From Rhodoblastus sp. (GTDB lineage: Bacteria > Pseudomonadota > Alphaproteobacteria > Rhizobiales > Beijerinckiaceae): DNA of 59,728 nt. Both the position numbers and the translations under genes were made by a program. Where the stretch lies: contig NZ_JAGRPM010000031.1 in assembly GCF_019449565.1 (NCBI RefSeq), positions 1 to 59,728 on the forward strand. The letters run 5' to 3'. The notes beneath the pieces are model-generated. The model was not told the DNA's origin and searched no databases. It saw only the letters and a list, made by a program, of their open reading frames with translations. Position 1 is the stretch's first letter. Every line of letters starts with the position of its first letter. This document shows positions 1 through 7,048 of the stretch, one piece after another.

Positions 1-881
1 GCCTTGGCTGCGCCAACAGCCCGATCAATCACCGAACGCGCGCGCCTGAACCCCAAATACCCCGCAGGATCGGATCCAGCGCAGCAAAATCTATTCCCTT
101 CAACCACATAGACAGATGGGTGTTCTATTGCGCAGTTGTAGAAGGTCATCCAGCGTCCGATCCCGGCCTTCGCCTGCGAGCCCGTCTCCCAAGCATGCAG
201 GTAAACGCACTCGTATTTCAACGATCGCCAGAGCCGTTCGATAAAGATGTTGTCGATGCAACGGCCTTTTCCGTCCATCGAGATATTGGCGCCGACGCGC
301 TTCAGTCGGTCGGTCCAGGCGAAGGACGTGAACTGGCTGCCCTGGTCGGTATTCACGATCTCGGGCGCCCCGAAGCGATGGATCGCCTCGTTCAGGGCCT
401 CGACGCAGAACTCGGCCTCATAGGTATTTGATACCCGCCAGGCCAGCACCTTGCGGGTGCACCAGTCCATGATGGCGATCAGATACAGGAAGCCGCGTTT
501 CATCGGCAGATAGGTGATGTCAGCGCACCAGACCTGATTGGGGCGGTCGACCCGCAGCCCCCGCAACAGGTAGGGATAGGTCTTGTGTCCCTTCGCCGGC
601 TTGCTGGTGTTGGGCTTCTGGTAGATCGGCATCAGGCCCATCAGGCGCATGAGCCGCCGGATGCGCTTCACGTTCACCGGATGGCCTTCATTCTGCAAAT
701 GCCAGGTCATCTGCTGGACGCCGTAAAACGGCGTCTCCAAAAACTGCTTATCGATCAGCAGCATCAGCGCGAGGTTCAGCTCTGTCTCGCCCTGCGGCTC
801 GTAATAGAACGATGACCGCGAGATCGACAGCAAGCGACACTGCATGCCGATCGATAGCGCTGGGTGGTGAGGCTCGATCAT
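1..881 (-). pseudogene. IS3-family transposase OrfB (DDE integrase), C-terminus lost
   Basis: Starting at ATG 881 the minus strand reads MIEPHHPALSIGM and stays open to the window edge. The integrase core is clear: first catalytic Asp in VWCADITYLPM, second in VNTDQGSQFTSF, and the Glu in NIFIERLWRSLKYE. After the residues WMTFYN the family normally carries an RRPH-type motif and a short conserved tail. Here the reading changes to unrelated sequence from about position 138 down to 1. I infer that the 3' end was lost by deletion or recombination, so the element is probably inactive. OrfB begins 9 nt downstream of the OrfA stop, so how it is translated is unclear. Confidence 0.75.
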
Positions 882-889
882 GCCGCGCC

Positions 890-1183
890 TCACTTCCCGG
901 TCCAGGGCTTGAGCTTTCTGGACAAAAAATCGTTGGCTACCGCCAACTCCCCGATCTTCGCGTGCAAGTCGCGGACAGCGCCCTCGTCGATCTCGGCCTT
1001 CTTCTTGGCTCCACGTTCGAAGATGTCGGTCGCTCCTTCGAGCAGCGCCTTTTTCCATTGGTGGATCATGGTGGGATGCACGCCATAAGCTGTCGCCAGC
1101 TCGGCAGCGGTCTTCTCGCCCTTCAGGGCTTCCAGCGCGACGCGCGCCTTGAACGCGCCGTCATGATTTCTCCGCTTCGACAT
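890..1183 (-). CDS. IS3-family transposase OrfA (helix-turn-helix)
   Basis: This 97-residue protein has the standard OrfA form: a basic start (MSKRRNHDGAFKARVALEAL), a helix-turn-helix around residues 20-45 with AELATAYGVHPTMIHQWKK, and a leucine-zipper-like tail ending KLKPWTGK. In IS3 elements OrfA binds the terminal inverted repeats and multimerises with OrfB. Length is normal for the family and no internal damage is visible. Because the paired OrfB is truncated, transposition would need help from another copy. Confidence 0.9.
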   Translation of the reverse strand: MSKRRNHDGAFKARVALEALKGEKTAAELATAYGVHPTMIHQWKKALLEGATDIFERGAKKKAEIDEGAVRDLHAKIGELAVANDFLSRKLKPWTGK

Positions 1184-1263
1184 GCCTGATCTCCTCTCTG
1201 TTGGAGACCAGCAGACATCAGATTGTAGCTTCCGTCAGTGTCCGATTTTCGGGGAGGTGCTCA

Positions 1264-1492
1264 CTTTCTGACCAAATTAGCGAGCGCCAAGAGCCCCGGC
1301 GATCTGATTCAAATCCAGACCGACTATGCTCAGGCGGCGTTCGAGGCCACGCTCGCACGGTCGAACAAGATCCGCGTGCTGCTCGGCGAGCTTTCCCGCG
1401 ACACGATCGCCTCAGTGACCGCGGGCGCGGAACAGGCGAAAGTCGAAGCGAAAACACTCCCGGTCGCCAAGAAGCTCGAGGCCGCCGAATAG
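1264..1492 (+). pseudogene. 3' fragment of a phasin gene cut by the IS
   Basis: Directly after the IS end an open frame reads FLTKLASAKSPGDLIQIQTD and continues to a stop at 1490-1492, ending VAKKLEAAE. The pattern SxKSPxxLIxxQTxYAxxxFE is characteristic of phasins, the amphipathic coat proteins of polyhydroxybutyrate granules. The first half is absent and any start codon would lie inside the IS. I infer that the insertion, possibly with a deletion, destroyed this gene. A separate intact phasin lies at 38502-38933, so loss may have been tolerated. Confidence 0.7.
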
Positions 1493-1523
1493 CGCATCTT
1501 CGTCCGCCGATGCCGGAAACAAG

Positions 1524-1547
1524 AAAGCGGCGCAAACGCGCCGCTTT
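1524..1547. terminator. Bidirectional hairpin terminator
   Basis: A perfect 10-bp stem (AAAGCGGCGC / GCGCCGCTTT) with a four-base loop AAAC sits between two convergent genes, the phasin fragment and the SH3-domain gene. It could end transcription from either side. Confidence 0.7.
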
Positions 1548-1574
1548 CCCGTCAGCATCCCACGCGAATTGGAC

Positions 1575-2300
1575 TCAACGCACCCGCATATCGCCCCTGG
1601 CGGCGCTCATGCGTGCAGCCCCGCTCATTCGTCCCGCGTTGACGTGGTTCGGGGCAATGCGCCCTCCGGCTGAAAAACCGCCGCCTGAACGCGCGGGCAT
1701 GTTCCTGTTGGCGACCGGCCCCCGGAAAGAGCCAGGACGAGCCATGTCCGCTGCCCCACCGACTGCTCCCCAACGTTGTCCGCCAACGCGACGGCCATAA
1801 TATTCGCTCCCCCGATTGCCGCCGAAAATTCCAAAGCCGAAGCTGTCGAAAGGATAGCTGGAATTATAGTAGCCATAATCGTCGCCAGCGAAGGCGGCAT
1901 TATCGCCGTTATAATAGACGTAACGGCCGCCATAGCCCGAGCATCCTGCGTCGAATGAGGGATCGCATGCGGCGCCCGATGAAAACTCCGTGCGGTCTCT
2001 ATAAACCACGGTCGGAGTTATCGGCGCGGGCGCGACGATCGCCCGTCGCGGCCCGAACGCAATGAGCGTCGAGGAAAGATAGCCTTCGGCCCCTTCCCAA
2101 TTCACTCGACACCACGAGCCTGAGCATGAGCCGACCTCGATCTGCGCTTGGTCGGGAACGATGCCGACAATAGCGCTTCCGACCCCGGGACCGCTCCGCA
2201 GATTTGCGTTAAAGGTCGCGAACGCCGGCCGTGCGAGAGCGCTCGCACATGAGCTGGCCATGAGCCCGCCGACAAGTACCGCTACTGTTTTGTAAGGCAT
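1575..2300 (-). CDS. Secreted SH3-domain protein
   Basis: A 241-residue protein with an N-terminal signal sequence (about residues 1-24, ending ALA-R) followed by a bacterial SH3 (SH3_3) domain, roughly residues 27-85, recognisable from NANLRSGPGVGSAIVGIVPD and WCRVNWEGAEGYLSSTL. Such domains bind peptidoglycan or cell-wall peptides outside the membrane. The remainder is low-complexity, rich in Gly, Tyr, Ser and Arg, with no enzyme motif. The start is backed by GGAGGGG upstream of ATG 2300. It is a single-gene unit; its partner or substrate is unknown. Confidence 0.75.
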   Translation of the reverse strand: MPYKTVAVLVGGLMASSCASALARPAFATFNANLRSGPGVGSAIVGIVPDQAQIEVGSCSGSWCRVNWEGAEGYLSSTLIAFGPRRAIVAPAPITPTVVYRDRTEFSSGAACDPSFDAGCSGYGGRYVYYNGDNAAFAGDDYGYYNSSYPFDSFGFGIFGGNRGSEYYGRRVGGQRWGAVGGAADMARPGSFRGPVANRNMPARSGGGFSAGGRIAPNHVNAGRMSGAARMSAARGDMRVR

Positions 2301-2651
2301 GTGATCCCCTCCATACTGGGTCGCACACGCGTACAGAAATATTTAGCTGAAGCCGATGAATGGTTGCGTTCTAGACTCTCGCTAAACGGCCGGACGCGCG
2401 CTGTTTATCGTTATAAAACTGCTATTGAGCTAGTCTGTTCCAAAAATTGTTTGCTTATTTCGTGCTTGAACTTTTCTTATTCCGAAACAAATAACAACAT
2501 GAAGCGTTAAATACATGCCGCCGCCGTCTTGAGCGATGGCTAAAGCTCGAAAGCGAGGATGGCGCGGCGGGATTCATTTCAGCCGGAAGGAACAATCTTC
2601 ATCGACGGCTGTTCGCTAAATAGGTTCAATTTCGGATCGGGAGACGTTCCA
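2301..2651. other. AT-richer intergenic region between divergent genes
   Basis: No gene recognised. The stretch is noticeably AT-richer than its surroundings (about 2350-2510), as expected for divergent promoters of the SH3-domain gene and the stress cluster. A candidate EcfG-type promoter at 2589-2613 is listed separately. Confidence 0.5.
2589..2613 (+). promoter_or_regulatory. Candidate EcfG (general stress sigma factor) promoter
   Basis: GGAAC at 2589-2593 followed after 16 bases by TGTT at 2610-2613 differs in one base from the alphaproteobacterial EcfG consensus GGAAC-N16/17-CGTT. It lies about 40 bp before the start at 2652 of a CsbD/DUF883-like gene, a class commonly under EcfG control. 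Confidence 0.5.
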
Positions 2652-3104
2652 ATGAACAAAGACAATCTGGAAGGCGCTGTGCGCTCGGCGGTGGGCCAGG
2701 GTGAAAAATTCGTGGGCCAGGCGATCGGCGATAGGGCGACGACGGCTCAGGGCCGTTACGACGATGCGGCCGGCAAGGCGCAGTCAGCGTTTGGGAGTGC
2801 GCAGGATGCGGTCAGCGGGACCGTGAGCGCTATTTCCGCACTCGACTTTTCCGGCATGCGCGATGAGATCAGCAAGCTGACCCAGCAGGTCTCGGATCTC
2901 GCACAAAACCAGCTCTCCACGAGCCGCGACCAGGTGGTCGGGGCGATGGGAGCGGCGCGCGACAATCTGTCGGAGTCCGCCACCGTTGCGCAGGATCGGT
3001 TCATAGCAATCGAGAAGGATGTCGAATCGCGGATCAAGGGAAATCCCTGGGGCGCGGTGGCCGTCGCCGGCCTGGTTGGACTTCTGATCGGAAAGATGAG
3101 CTAG
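2652..3104 (+). CDS. CsbD-like / DUF883 stress protein
   Basis: The 150-residue product starts MNKDNLEGAVRSAVGQGEKF, a CsbD-type N-terminus (CsbD genes are general-stress members), continues as a long helix, and ends in a glycine-rich membrane anchor preceded by GNPWGAVAVAG, as in DUF883/YqjD proteins that tether to the inner membrane. ATG 2652 was preferred over an in-frame upstream codon at 2559 because CsbD similarity begins exactly there and GGGAG precedes it. It is first of three closely spaced genes (3 bp to the next) for small membrane proteins, probably co-transcribed. Confidence 0.8.
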   Translation: MNKDNLEGAVRSAVGQGEKFVGQAIGDRATTAQGRYDDAAGKAQSAFGSAQDAVSGTVSAISALDFSGMRDEISKLTQQVSDLAQNQLSTSRDQVVGAMGAARDNLSESATVAQDRFIAIEKDVESRIKGNPWGAVAVAGLVGLLIGKMS

Positions 3105-3107
3105 CCC

Positions 3108-3470
3108 ATGCGCTCGACACTCGAACTGTCCCATGACGTCATCAATCAGGTTCAGGATTTGGTGCGCGTGGAGCTCGCCTTGTTCCGCGCCGAGATGGGC
3201 GAGCGCACCAGCGGGATTCCGTCCAGTCTGGCCGCGGTGGGGATTGGAGTCGTTCTTCTCCCCGTCGGCATAGGTATGGTTCTGGTCGCCGCCAGCCTGT
3301 TTCTTTTTCGTTACGGACTTCCGCTCGATCTGGCGTTTCTGATCGTCGCGGTGGTTGCGATCGTCATGAGCCTGATCCTGCTCCGCTCGGGCGTCGCGAG
3401 ATTGAAGCTGTCGCGCTTCGTCCCAACCAAAAGCATCTCGCAAATCTCATCCTTGTTTGGAGGGCTTTAG
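3108..3470 (+). CDS. Phage holin-superfamily III / YqjE-like membrane protein
   Basis: A 120-residue protein with an amphipathic N-terminus and two hydrophobic helices (about residues 41-67 and 71-92), the arrangement of DUF1469/YqjE family proteins. Family members sit next to YqjD/DUF883-type genes in many proteobacteria, as here. Function is unknown; an envelope role during stress is inferred from context. Its last 14 bases overlap the next frame if that gene starts at 3457. Confidence 0.75.
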   Translation: MRSTLELSHDVINQVQDLVRVELALFRAEMGERTSGIPSSLAAVGIGVVLLPVGIGMVLVAASLFLFRYGLPLDLAFLIVAVVAIVMSLILLRSGVARLKLSRFVPTKSISQISSLFGGL

Positions 3471-4065
3471 CGTGGGCGTGAACTTCGCGACTTCGAGCGA
3501 ATATGAAGCGGAAGCCAATCGCTTGAGGTCGGAAATCGGCGCGACCATCGGCGCCTTGCGCACCAGCCTTACGCCTTCGAACCTGATGTCGGAGGCGGCG
3601 GCGCGCGCTGGGGTCGCCGATATGTCCTGGGCAGGCGCGTTCGATTATGCGAGCAAGCGGCATCCGATTCCAACCGCCGTCATCGGATTGGGTCTTGCGC
3701 TACTGACGATGTCGGCGATTCGAAAGCGGGCGACGCGTGGAAATGTCGCAGCCCTGACGACAAGCTTGCGCGAATCGTCCGATTCACTTTTCGAAACTGC
3801 GAGCCAGGCGTTTCGGGAGCGAGCGGAGCTCAAACGGAAGGAATTTCTCGACGTCGCGCGGACGCAGGTCGCGACAGGCGCGGCAATGCTGTCCGATGAA
3901 ATCGAGAAAGGGCTGGAGGGCGTCATGGGGCATGCGCCGGGCGGACCGAAGGTTCGATCTCTCATCGAATCGTCAATTCAGCTTGCGCTTGCGGCTGCGC
4001 TTGAGGGTCTGTTTGCTGCGCGCATGACGCCGCGCCCATCGCAGCATGGCGACCAAGAACTATAG
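3457..4065 (+). CDS. DUF3618-type membrane protein
   Basis: Up to 202 residues. Near the N-terminus is the pattern EANRLRSEIGATIGALRTSL typical of DUF3618 proteins, then one membrane helix around residues 72-88 (PIPTAVIGLGLALLTMS) and a long charged helical C-terminus. Start choice is open: ATG 3457 overlaps the preceding gene, while GTG at 3472 or 3478 would avoid this. It completes a CsbD/DUF883 - YqjE - DUF3618 cluster whose joint role in the envelope is not established. Confidence 0.65.
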   Translation: MEGFSVGVNFATSSEYEAEANRLRSEIGATIGALRTSLTPSNLMSEAAARAGVADMSWAGAFDYASKRHPIPTAVIGLGLALLTMSAIRKRATRGNVAALTTSLRESSDSLFETASQAFRERAELKRKEFLDVARTQVATGAAMLSDEIEKGLEGVMGHAPGGPKVRSLIESSIQLALAAALEGLFAARMTPRPSQHGDQEL

Positions 4066-4126
4066 GTTCAGGCCGCACGGTCTTTGCGTTGGGGCTGCAT
4101 TGCTCCCTCCTGCCCCCAATTCGCGA

Positions 4127-5020
4127 CTAGATCCGGCAATCGCTCTGGAATGCGGAGTGGTAGGCCCTGCCCAAGTCTAGAATTGTGCCGGCCAACGCCT
4201 CGACGGGAGCGCTGGGCCGGCGCACGGCCGGAACGACCACGAATTCTGTCGCGCCAAGGGCGGGAAGACCGGCCTCCGGTCCCAGCGCAACGACGCCATC
4301 GGCCTTCAGGCAAGCCGATTGCGCGCCAACGCCGAGGCCCCCGGCGACGGCGCCCACCAGACCGGAGAGCGAACCGCATGAGCAGGCGATGCGCCAGGGA
4401 ATGTCGGCGCCTTCGAGGGCGATCAGGACAGCCTCGCGGGTGATGCTGCGCGGCGGATAGACGACGATCGGCAAAGGCCGATCCGGATCGCGACGCCAGT
4501 CCTTCGCAGCCACCCAGACCATGTCTTCACGCCACACACTGCGCCCGCGTTCTTCGCCAGCCCTGCGCTTGGCGAAAATGAGGTCGAGCGATCCCTGATC
4601 CATCCGCTCGTAAAGATCGGCCGCCAGCCCGACGGTCATTTCCAGATCGACTGCGGGATGTCTCGACGCAAAGGCGCGAAGAACCTCGGGCAGCAAAGGC
4701 GAAAGCGCGAAATCCTCCGACGCGCCGAAACGCACGCGGCCGCGCAGTTCGGCATGGGAGAAATAACGTTCGGCGCGCGAATGGGCGACGAGAATATCTG
4801 ACGCCAGCAGGGTCAGCGCCTGTCCGTCGACGGTCAGGGCGACGCTATGCGTGTCGCGGTCGAACAGACGCCGTCGCGTCGCCTGTTCGAGCCGGCGCAC
4901 ATGCTGGCTGACGGTCGATTGCCGCAAGCCCCGGCGGCGCGCCGCCTCGGAAAAGGAGCCGGCTTCCGTGACAGCGAGGAAGGAGACGAGCAGGTTCGGA
5001 TCGTAAAGCATGGCTATCAT
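4127..5020 (-). CDS. LysR-family transcriptional regulator
   Basis: A 297-residue protein with the LysR winged helix-turn-helix at residues 8-67 (SFLAVTEAGSFSEAARR and QSTVSQHVRRLE) and a C-terminal effector-binding domain beginning near residue 92. It is transcribed divergently from a bile-acid:sodium-symporter-family gene 95 bp away, the usual geometry for a LysR regulator controlling its neighbour. Start may be ATG 5020 or ATG 5011; neither has a good ribosome-binding site. The effector is not predictable from sequence alone. Confidence 0.9.
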   Translation of the reverse strand: MIAMLYDPNLLVSFLAVTEAGSFSEAARRRGLRQSTVSQHVRRLEQATRRRLFDRDTHSVALTVDGQALTLLASDILVAHSRAERYFSHAELRGRVRFGASEDFALSPLLPEVLRAFASRHPAVDLEMTVGLAADLYERMDQGSLDLIFAKRRAGEERGRSVWREDMVWVAAKDWRRDPDRPLPIVVYPPRSITREAVLIALEGADIPWRIACSCGSLSGLVGAVAGGLGVGAQSACLKADGVVALGPEAGLPALGATEFVVVPAVRRPSAPVEALAGTILDLGRAYHSAFQSDCRI

Positions 5021-5031
5021 GATACACGATA
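5015..5031. promoter_or_regulatory. Possible LysR operator
   Basis: TATC at 5015-5018 and GATA at 5028-5031 form a 4-bp inverted repeat across 9 bases. Its left part also contains the palindrome TATCATGATA (5015-5024), which overlaps the regulator's first codon. Position between divergent genes fits an autoregulatory LysR site, but the match to T-N11-A is loose. Confidence 0.3.
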
Positions 5032-5114
5032 ACTGATACCTTCAATAGAGCCATTCAGAATGAGCAAAAACTGGGGCATTGTCGGGCTCTCCCGTCACAG
5101 GACCCGTCAGACCC

Positions 5115-6128
5115 ATGCGCCAGTTCCTGCTTCGCGTATCGCCCGATCGCTTCACGCTTCTGCTCATCGGCACCGTTGCGCTGGCGAGCGTTGCGCCGCC
5201 CTCGGAGGCTTTCGAGACGCCGGTGAAGATCGCGACGTCCGTCGCGATCGCCTTGATGTTTTTCCTTTACGGCGCCCGCCTCGCCACGGCGAATGTCGTC
5301 GCCGGGATCGGGCATTGGCGGCTGCATTTGGTTGTGCTCGCCTCGACTTTCGTGATGTTCCCCTTGGTCGGAATTGTCCTGGGGCGCCTGCCACAGCAGG
5401 TCATGCCGGCGCCGTTGGCGTTGGGAATGCTCTATCTGTGCCTGTTGCCCTCGACCATTCAGTCGTCGCTCGCCTTCACCTCGATCGCGGGCGGGAATGT
5501 CCCCGCCGCCATGTGTGCGGCGACATTGTCGAGCCTTGTCGGCACGGTGCTGACGCCGATCCTTGTCGCAGTCCTCGCTTCGGCCCATGGCGCAGCGCCG
5601 GCGGGCGCCGCCATACGCGAGATTGTCTTTCTCCTGGTCGTGCCCTTCCTCGCCGGGCAATTGCTGCGGCCCTGGATCGGCGGCTTCGTGGCGCGGCACA
5701 GAGCGCTGCTTGGCGCGACCGATCGCGGGTCGATCCTTCTGGTGGTCTATTCCGCTTTCGGCCATGCGGTGCGGGCAGGCCTTTGGAGCGCATTGCCGCC
5801 GGGCGGTTTGGTCGCAATGCTCGCGCTTGAAGCGCTTGTTCTGGCCGCCGCGCTGCTGGGCACGCATTTCGCCGCCGAGCGACTCGGTTTCAATCGCGCC
5901 GACAGGATCGCCATCGTTTTCTGTGGATCGAAGAAAAGCCTCGCCGCGGGCGTGCCGATGGCCGGCGTGCTTTTCCCCGGTCCGGATCTCGGCATGATCA
6001 TCCTTCCGACCATGCTCTTTCATCAGATGCAGTTGATGGTTTGCGCCGTTCTGGCCAAAAGATGGTCTCACGAGACATTGGCCGAAGCGCCGGAACTGAC
6101 GAGCGCAGCGCAGGCGCCGTCGCCATAG
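5115..6128 (+). CDS. SBF/YfeH-like sodium-dependent transporter
   Basis: A 337-residue polytopic inner-membrane protein with about nine or ten hydrophobic helices of the bile acid:sodium symporter fold (SBF-like, the YfeH group). Recognisable stretches include LPSTIQSSLAFTSIAGGN and FCGSKKSLAAGVPMA, matching the conserved cross-over regions of the fold. ATG 5115 is chosen over the in-frame 5079 codon because the membrane protein begins there (MRQFLLRVSPDRF). The real substrate is unknown; family members carry organic anions. It is probably controlled by the divergent LysR gene. Confidence 0.85.
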   Translation: MRQFLLRVSPDRFTLLLIGTVALASVAPPSEAFETPVKIATSVAIALMFFLYGARLATANVVAGIGHWRLHLVVLASTFVMFPLVGIVLGRLPQQVMPAPLALGMLYLCLLPSTIQSSLAFTSIAGGNVPAAMCAATLSSLVGTVLTPILVAVLASAHGAAPAGAAIREIVFLLVVPFLAGQLLRPWIGGFVARHRALLGATDRGSILLVVYSAFGHAVRAGLWSALPPGGLVAMLALEALVLAAALLGTHFAAERLGFNRADRIAIVFCGSKKSLAAGVPMAGVLFPGPDLGMIILPTMLFHQMQLMVCAVLAKRWSHETLAEAPELTSAAQAPSP

Positions 6129-6187
6129 CCGCCCCGCTTTCGACTGGCAGTCTCACCCACGAAAGTCTGAAATTCTTGAAATATGTT

Positions 6188-6859
6188 CTAAGCGCTGCGC
6201 CCGATCGCGTGGGCAATTCCGGCATATTGGCAGCCGGCGGCGATGGCGACGAAGCAATGCCAGATGGCGTTCTGATATTTCAGACTGTTCCATTTATAAA
6301 ACAGCACGCCGACCGAATAGAACAACCCGCCGACGATGAGCAGGATCATCGTCGGCGCGGGTAGGATGGCGACCAATTGTTTTCCCGCGAAAATAGCCAC
6401 CCAGCCGAGCGCCAGATAGACGACGATCGAGGCGCGGTCGAACCGGCCCGGCAGCAGGATTTTCACCGCCGCGCCACCGAGCGAAACGATCCACACGATC
6501 GCCGCCAGCGTCCAGGCGAGGGCGCCGTTCGGCAATTGCGACAGCAGCGCCGTATAGGTGCCGGCAATCATCAAATAAATCGAAGCGTGGTCGAACCGCC
6601 GAAGCTGCCATTTCAGATGCGATGGCGGAGTCATGTTGTAGGCCAGGGAAAAACCGAACAGCAGGAAAAAGCCGGCCGCATAGACGCCCATGGCGAGGGC
6701 GTCGGAAAGTTCGCCCTGCCGGACGACGCTCCCGATCAGCACGGCAAAGGCGATCAACCCCGCGACAATGGCGACGGCATGGACAAAGGCGTCGGCGATC
6801 AGCTCGGCATGACTATAGCCGCGTTTGAATAGGCGAGGATGGTCTTCGGGTAGCGTCAT
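6188..6859 (-). CDS. Hemolysin III family (PAQR-like) membrane protein
   Basis: A 223-residue protein with seven hydrophobic helices and PAQR/HlyIII hallmarks: an early YSHAELIADAFVHAVA segment, FDHASIYLMIAGTYTALL in the middle and NAIWHCFVAIAAGCQY near the end, supplying the conserved Ser/Asp/His residues of a predicted metal-dependent membrane hydrolase. ATG 6859 is preferred to TTG 6871. It stands alone, convergent with the transporter. Physiological role in bacteria is unclear. Confidence 0.9.
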   Translation of the reverse strand: MTLPEDHPRLFKRGYSHAELIADAFVHAVAIVAGLIAFAVLIGSVVRQGELSDALAMGVYAAGFFLLFGFSLAYNMTPPSHLKWQLRRFDHASIYLMIAGTYTALLSQLPNGALAWTLAAIVWIVSLGGAAVKILLPGRFDRASIVVYLALGWVAIFAGKQLVAILPAPTMILLIVGGLFYSVGVLFYKWNSLKYQNAIWHCFVAIAAGCQYAGIAHAIGRSA

Positions 6860-7048
6860 TGAGGCCCCCAACGCCTACGGACTGTCGCAACTTCCCGCAG
6901 CTAAGCAAAGGCTTGTGGCGAGGGCATGGCGGGAGAATTTGATGCTTGCGGCTTGCCAGCCGCATTCGCTCGGATCGGCGGTGCCGGATCATCAGGATTC
7001 CGCCCGATCGCGCCAAAGCCTGTGTCGTCCTAAGCGGCGAGCCTTCTG

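Larger units (their letters stand above)
1..1263 (-). mobile_element. IS3-family insertion sequence, truncated at its orfB end
   Basis: Two consecutive leftward frames match the orfA/orfB layout of IS3-family elements. The orfA-side end is probably at 1263, where the minus strand begins TGAGCACCTCCCCGAAAATC, a TGA-started terminus of the kind this family uses, and where phasin-like coding sequence resumes directly. The orfB-side end is not recognisable: transposase similarity stops near position 138, so roughly 1-137 may be unrelated DNA joined to a deleted element. No second inverted repeat or target duplication can be checked inside the window. Confidence 0.8.

Noticed and set aside
890..930. 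Programmed -1 frameshift site between IS OrfA and OrfB
   Set aside because: A T6 run on the coding strand is present but not the A-rich slippery heptamer usual for IS3 elements, and OrfB has its own ATG after the OrfA stop.
5055..6071. 338-residue minus-strand frame opposite the SBF transporter
   Set aside because: Charged, repeat-like composition and complete overlap with a typical membrane protein gene.
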